From Nocardioides luti (GTDB lineage Bacteria; Actinomycetota; Actinomycetes; Propionibacteriales; Nocardioidaceae), in NCBI RefSeq assembly GCF_014212315.1, contig NZ_JACKXE010000001.1, positions 1,116,001-1,180,000 of the forward strand: a stretch of DNA of 64,000 bases, given 5' to 3'. Position 1 is the first letter of the stretch. Each line of letters starts with the position of its first letter. Shown piece after piece: positions 61,174 through 64,000 of this stretch. The notes below the pieces were generated by a model that made no database searches, had not been told where the DNA came from, and saw nothing but the letters and a program-made list of their open reading frames with translations. Made by a program: the position numbers and the translations under genes.

Positions 61174-61749
61174 CTAGCCCTCGTCGCGCAGCCGCGGCTC
61201 GGTCATCAGCTCGGGCTTGAAGCCGGTCTTGTCGGCGTAGAACGCCCGGATCCGGTCCATGTCCGCACGCACGTCGCCGGTGACGGCGAACGTCGGGCCG
61301 AAGCCGACCGTGCGGGACGGGGCGTCGAGGAAGGCCAGGGTGATCGGCAGGCCGGTCTGCTGGGAGATCCGGTAGAAGCCGCCCTTCCAGAAGTCGACCT
61401 TGCTGCGGGTCCCCTCGGCCGCGATGCCCAGCAGGAACGGGTCGTCGGAGTCGGCCTCCTCGAGCAGCGCCCGGATCGTCGCCCCCGGGCTCTCGCGGTC
61501 CAGCGGGACCCCGCCGGTCGCGCGCAGCAGCGGGCCGAGCGGGCCGCGGAAGAACTCCTTCTTGACCAGCAGGCTGATCTGCACGTCGTTCGTCCAGGCC
61601 AGGAGCATCGTCAGTACCCAGTCCCAGTTGGACGTGTGCGGCGCCCCGACGAGCACGCCGCGGCGCGGGCACTCGCCGACCGCGCGCCAGCGCGCGAGGC
61701 GCAGCAGCAGCCGGGCGAGGTTCCGCCGGACGAGGAAGTGCCGCCTCAC
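61174..61749 (-). CDS. 1-acylglycerol-3-phosphate acyltransferase-like protein
   Basis: 191 residues from GTG 61749 ([20 protein letters not shown]). PlsC-type motifs: I, APHTSNWDWVLTMLL (HxxxxD), III, AAEGTRSKVDFWKGGFYRI, and GLPITLAFLDAP. It transfers acyl groups to a lysophospholipid or similar acceptor at the membrane; the exact acceptor is unknown. It is coupled to rdgB by a GTGA overlap, at the end of the rph-rdgB operon. The N-terminal basic helix probably contacts the membrane. Confidence 0.88.
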   Translation of the reverse strand: MRRHFLVRRNLARLLLRLARWRAVGECPRRGVLVGAPHTSNWDWVLTMLLAWTNDVQISLLVKKEFFRGPLGPLLRATGGVPLDRESPGATIRALLEEADSDDPFLLGIAAEGTRSKVDFWKGGFYRISQQTGLPITLAFLDAPSRTVGFGPTFAVTGDVRADMDRIRAFYADKTGFKPELMTEPRLRDEG

Positions 61750-62402
61750 GACGGGGCCCCCGCTCCGGACAGGACCGCGGCGACGGTCGGGGCGATCTCG
61801 CGCAGGGCCCGGCCGCGGTGCGAGATCGCGTCCTTCTCCTGCGGGGTCAGCTCGGCGGAGGTCCGGCCGTCGCCCCCCTGGTCGGTGGCGTTCTCGTCGG
61901 CGACGAAGAGCACGTCGTACCCGAACCCGCCGCTCCCCCGCTTCTCGCGGATCACCCGGCCCCGCATCTCGCCGTGCACGACCTCGACGCCACCGGCGTG
62001 GCAGAGCACCACGGCGCACGCGAAGCGCGCGGTCCGCCGCTCGTCGGGTACGTCGGCCAGCTGGGCCAGCAGCAGGTCGTTGTTGCGGTCGTCGTCCTTC
62101 GGGGGGCCGGACCAGCGCGCCGACAGCACGCCGGGCATCCCGTTGAGCGCGTCGACGCACAGCCCGGAGTCGTCGGCCAGCGACGGCAGCCCGGTGACGT
62201 CGAAGCCGGCCCGCGCCTTGAGCAGCGCGTTGCCCTCGAAGGTCGGCTGGTCCTCGACCGGCTCGTCGTACGCCGTCACGTCGTCGAGGCCGAGCACCCG
62301 GAGACCCGGGGCGTGCTCGCGCAGGAGCCGCTCCATCTCCTCGATCTTCTTGCGGTTCCGCGAGGCCAGGAAGACCTGCGGACCCTCAGCCGCGGAGCTC
62401 AC
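61746..62402 (-). CDS. rdgB: Non-canonical purine NTP pyrophosphatase (RdgB/HAM1)
   Basis: 218 residues from GTG 62402 (reads [20 protein letters not shown]). HAM1 motifs: [51 protein letters not shown] and [12 protein letters not shown]. It hydrolyses ITP, dITP and XTP, keeping deaminated purines out of nucleic acids. It is coupled by 4-bp overlaps both to rph upstream and the acyltransferase downstream. rph-rdgB is the standard actinobacterial order. Confidence 0.95.
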   Translation of the reverse strand: MSSAAEGPQVFLASRNRKKIEEMERLLREHAPGLRVLGLDDVTAYDEPVEDQPTFEGNALLKARAGFDVTGLPSLADDSGLCVDALNGMPGVLSARWSGPPKDDDRNNDLLLAQLADVPDERRTARFACAVVLCHAGGVEVVHGEMRGRVIREKRGSGGFGYDVLFVADENATDQGGDGRTSAELTPQEKDAISHRGRALREIAPTVAAVLSGAGAPS

Positions 62403-63154
62403 TGCGACAGCGCGTCGGACTGCAGGCGGGTGAGGTCGGCGCAGCCGCCCTCCGCCAGGGCGAGCAGGGCGTCGAGCTCGGCGCGGTCGAAGGGCGCGCC
62501 CTCGGCGGTGCCCTGGACCTCGACGAAGCGACCGTCCCCGGTCATCACGACGTTCATGTCGGTCTCGGCGCGCACGTCGTCGTCGTAGTGCAGGTCCAGG
62601 CGCGGGGTGCCGTCGATGATGCCGACGCTCACGGCGGCGATCGAGCCGGTCAGCGGCTCGCCCTTGAGGGCGCCGATGCCGCGCAGGTGGGTGACGGCGT
62701 CGGCGAGCGCGACGTACGCGCCCGTGATCGCGGCGGTGCGGGTGCCGCCGTCGGCCTGCAGCACGTCGCAGTCGAGCACGATGGTGTTCTCGCCGAGGGC
62801 CTGGTAGTCGATGACCGCGCGCAGCGAGCGCCCGATCAGCCGGCTGATCTCGTGGGTGCGGCCGCCGATCCGGCCCTTGACGGACTCGCGGTCGGAGCGG
62901 GTGTTCGTCGACGCGGGGAGCATGGAGTACTCCGCGGTCACCCAGCCCCGGCCCGAGCCCTTGCGCCAGCGCGGCACGCCCTCGGACGCGGAGGCGGCGC
63001 ACAGGACCTTGGTCTTGCCGAACTCCACCAGCACCGAGCCGGCCGCGTGGTCGAGCCAGTGGCGGGTGATCGTGACCGGGCGGAGCTGGTCGTCGGCGCG
63101 GCCGTCGCTGCGGCCACCGGTGGGGGCAGCGGTGCCGCCGGCTGGTGTCGTCAT
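62399..63154 (-). CDS. rph: Ribonuclease PH
   Basis: 251 residues. PNPase-like fold: [20 protein letters not shown], the phosphate-binding region [40 protein letters not shown] and [20 protein letters not shown]. It trims the 3' ends of tRNA precursors phosphorolytically. N-terminal ~20 residues are a Gly/Thr-rich extension ([17 protein letters not shown]). First gene of the coupled rph-rdgB-acyltransferase operon; preceded by the permease terminator. Confidence 0.96.
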   Translation of the reverse strand: MTTPAGGTAAPTGGRSDGRADDQLRPVTITRHWLDHAAGSVLVEFGKTKVLCAASASEGVPRWRKGSGRGWVTAEYSMLPASTNTRSDRESVKGRIGGRTHEISRLIGRSLRAVIDYQALGENTIVLDCDVLQADGGTRTAAITGAYVALADAVTHLRGIGALKGEPLTGSIAAVSVGIIDGTPRLDLHYDDDVRAETDMNVVMTGDGRFVEVQGTAEGAPFDRAELDALLALAEGGCADLTRLQSDALSQ

Positions 63155-63169
63155 GGGGCCGACCCTAGT

Positions 63170-63193
63170 GGGCCCGGACGACTGCCCGGGCCC
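63170..63193 (-). terminator. Terminator after the ABC permease gene
   Basis: Inverted repeat GGGCCCGG / CCGGGCCC (8-bp stem, 8-base loop), 5 bp after the permease stop on the minus strand and 15 bp before the rph start. Confidence 0.7.
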
Positions 63194-63197
63194 CCGG

Positions 63198-63995
63198 CTA
63201 CTTCACCTCCGCGCGCAGCACCCGGCGCACGCCGAGGGCGAGCGGGAGCACCAGCCAGATCAGCCCCGACACGACCAGGTGGCTCCACTCGGACCCGTCG
63301 ACGGTGAGGTCGTAGACGGGGCCCTGCGCCGCCTGGAAGTCCAGCCACGGGGCGAGGTCGCCGAACCAGCTGATCAGGGCGGTGCCCAGCGCGAAGAGCC
63401 CCGGCAGCACCCACTTGTAGACGAAGAACACCACGATCGCGGCCGGGGTGTTGAGCAGCAGCGTCGCCAGCGCGAAGCCGCCGATCATCGCGAAGGACTG
63501 GGTGACCAGGAAGCCGACGAGGTAGTTCCAGCCGAAGTCCCACGTCGGCGACTCCCCCTGCAGCGCGGCGTACAGCAGGATGCAGACGAGGCCCACGACG
63601 ATCGCGAAGACCGCGGTCGCGAGCGTGAGCACGAGACCGGTGACCAGCTTCGCCAGGATCACCCGCGGCCGTCGCGGCTCGAGCGCGAAGGTCACCATCG
63701 CGGTGCGCTGGCCCCACTCGCTGGTCACGACCATGATCCCCAGCACGGGCAGCACGATCGAGGTCATGAACGCCGCGGCGCCGATGAAGTCGCCGAAGGA
63801 CATCGGCTCGTCCTGCACCGTCGTCACGGCCAGCACCACGCCCTCGACCAGGAGCGTCAGGCCGCCGATCGTGAGCAGCAGCCACAGGCCGGCGCGGGTG
63901 TCGTAGGACTTGCGCAGCTCCACGCCGACCAGCCGGCCGAACGGGATCGGGCGGGTGCCCGAGACGTCCAGCGTGAGCGCCGGCGCGGCCGGCAT
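63198..63995 (-). CDS. ABC-2-type transporter permease
   Basis: 265 residues. About six membrane helices: [98 protein letters not shown] and [39 protein letters not shown] is the typical cytoplasmic coupling region of ABC-2 permeases. The ATPase gene is expected just upstream, beyond the right edge. Substrate unknown. The start ATG lies 5 bp from the window end. Confidence 0.9.
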   Translation of the reverse strand: MPAAPALTLDVSGTRPIPFGRLVGVELRKSYDTRAGLWLLLTIGGLTLLVEGVVLAVTTVQDEPMSFGDFIGAAAFMTSIVLPVLGIMVVTSEWGQRTAMVTFALEPRRPRVILAKLVTGLVLTLATAVFAIVVGLVCILLYAALQGESPTWDFGWNYLVGFLVTQSFAMIGGFALATLLLNTPAAIVVFFVYKWVLPGLFALGTALISWFGDLAPWLDFQAAQGPVYDLTVDGSEWSHLVVSGLIWLVLPLALGVRRVLRAEVK

Positions 63996-64000
63996 GGTCG

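Overview
The window is high-GC actinobacterial chromosome, most probably from the family Nocardioidaceae (Nocardioides-like). The signs are very strong G/C at third codon positions, many GTG starts, a homologue of the mycothiol-dependent nitroreductase Rv2466c, an F420-type PPOX oxidoreductase, a DUF5130 gene, paired ClpP subunits and an Orn-type oligoribonuclease. I did not see an insertion sequence, prophage, CRISPR array or replication origin. Nearly all of it is ordinary core or near-core chromosome. The unusual material lies in intergenic repeats, RNA/DNA control sites and a few gene clusters.

Layout. 1-4.6 kb (all minus): tRNA-Gly, tRNA-Pro, trigger factor, a lipase-like hydrolase, an SRPBCC protein and clpP1-clpP2 (clpP2 runs off the left edge), with a ClgR-type operator in front of clpP1. 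4.7-12 kb (minus): SpoIIE-type phosphatase, Nei2 glycosylase overlapping rpiB, an HSL-type hydrolase, a LURP-one protein, an orphan membrane protein flanked by palindromic repeats, and metG. 12-19.6 kb: Rv2466c-like DsbA protein, ChrA transporter, pepN, DUF5130 pair, MscS channel, OsmC and a truncated haemoglobin. 19.7-24.6 kb: an acidic one-TM protein plus ECF sigma factor, a double-hotdog thioesterase whose 5' end looks frameshifted, a TetR gene divergent from a tiny membrane protein with a double operator between them, a thiolase and a MarR regulator. 24.7-25.4 kb: a gene-free array of long palindromic repeats with a 438-bp higher-order period.

25.4-33.8 kb: EttA; then a minus-strand group prsW - GTPase - GTPase - short SSB, in which the two large membrane-anchored P-loop GTPases are paired; then a diverging aminopeptidase P. 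33.8-34.2 kb: three palindromes and tRNA-Arg. 34.2-41.3 kb: APH-like kinase, LuxR-type response regulator, a PIG-L/methyltransferase fusion lacking the usual catalytic Asp, a deaminase, a DsbA-like protein with its MauE/DoxX partner, orn, tRNA-His, and a TMEM165/GDT1 transporter behind a yybP-ykoY (Mn2+) riboswitch with an apparent Shine-Dalgarno-sequestering hairpin. 41.3-48.3 kb: a leaderless-type penicillin acylase homologue, pirin, a MASE1-PAS histidine kinase, a PYROXD2-like oxidoreductase and tRNA-Lys. 48.35-49 kb is a small patch of lower GC.

49-56.6 kb: a YCII/DGPF protein coupled to an ECF42-type sigma factor, a seven-TM-like membrane protein, a PPOX enzyme, aldo/keto reductase coupled to 6-phosphogluconate dehydrogenase, and a secreted protein with two DUF11 repeats. 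56.6-64 kb: a secreted Ntn acylase, GroES-like cochaperone with DUF3618 protein, Bcp peroxiredoxin, tRNA-Leu, a TMEM175 channel, the tightly overlapping rph-rdgB-acyltransferase operon and an ABC-2 permease at the right edge.

Functional themes are protein quality control (Tig, ClpP1/2, PrsW, PepN, PepP, GroES), redox and thiol defence (Rv2466c-like, OsmC, Bcp, DsbA/MauE), RNA turnover (Orn, RNase PH) and envelope biology. The best leads for something new are the prsW/twin-GTPase/SSB group, the acidic membrane protein with its ECF sigma factor, and the four families of palindromic intergenic repeats.
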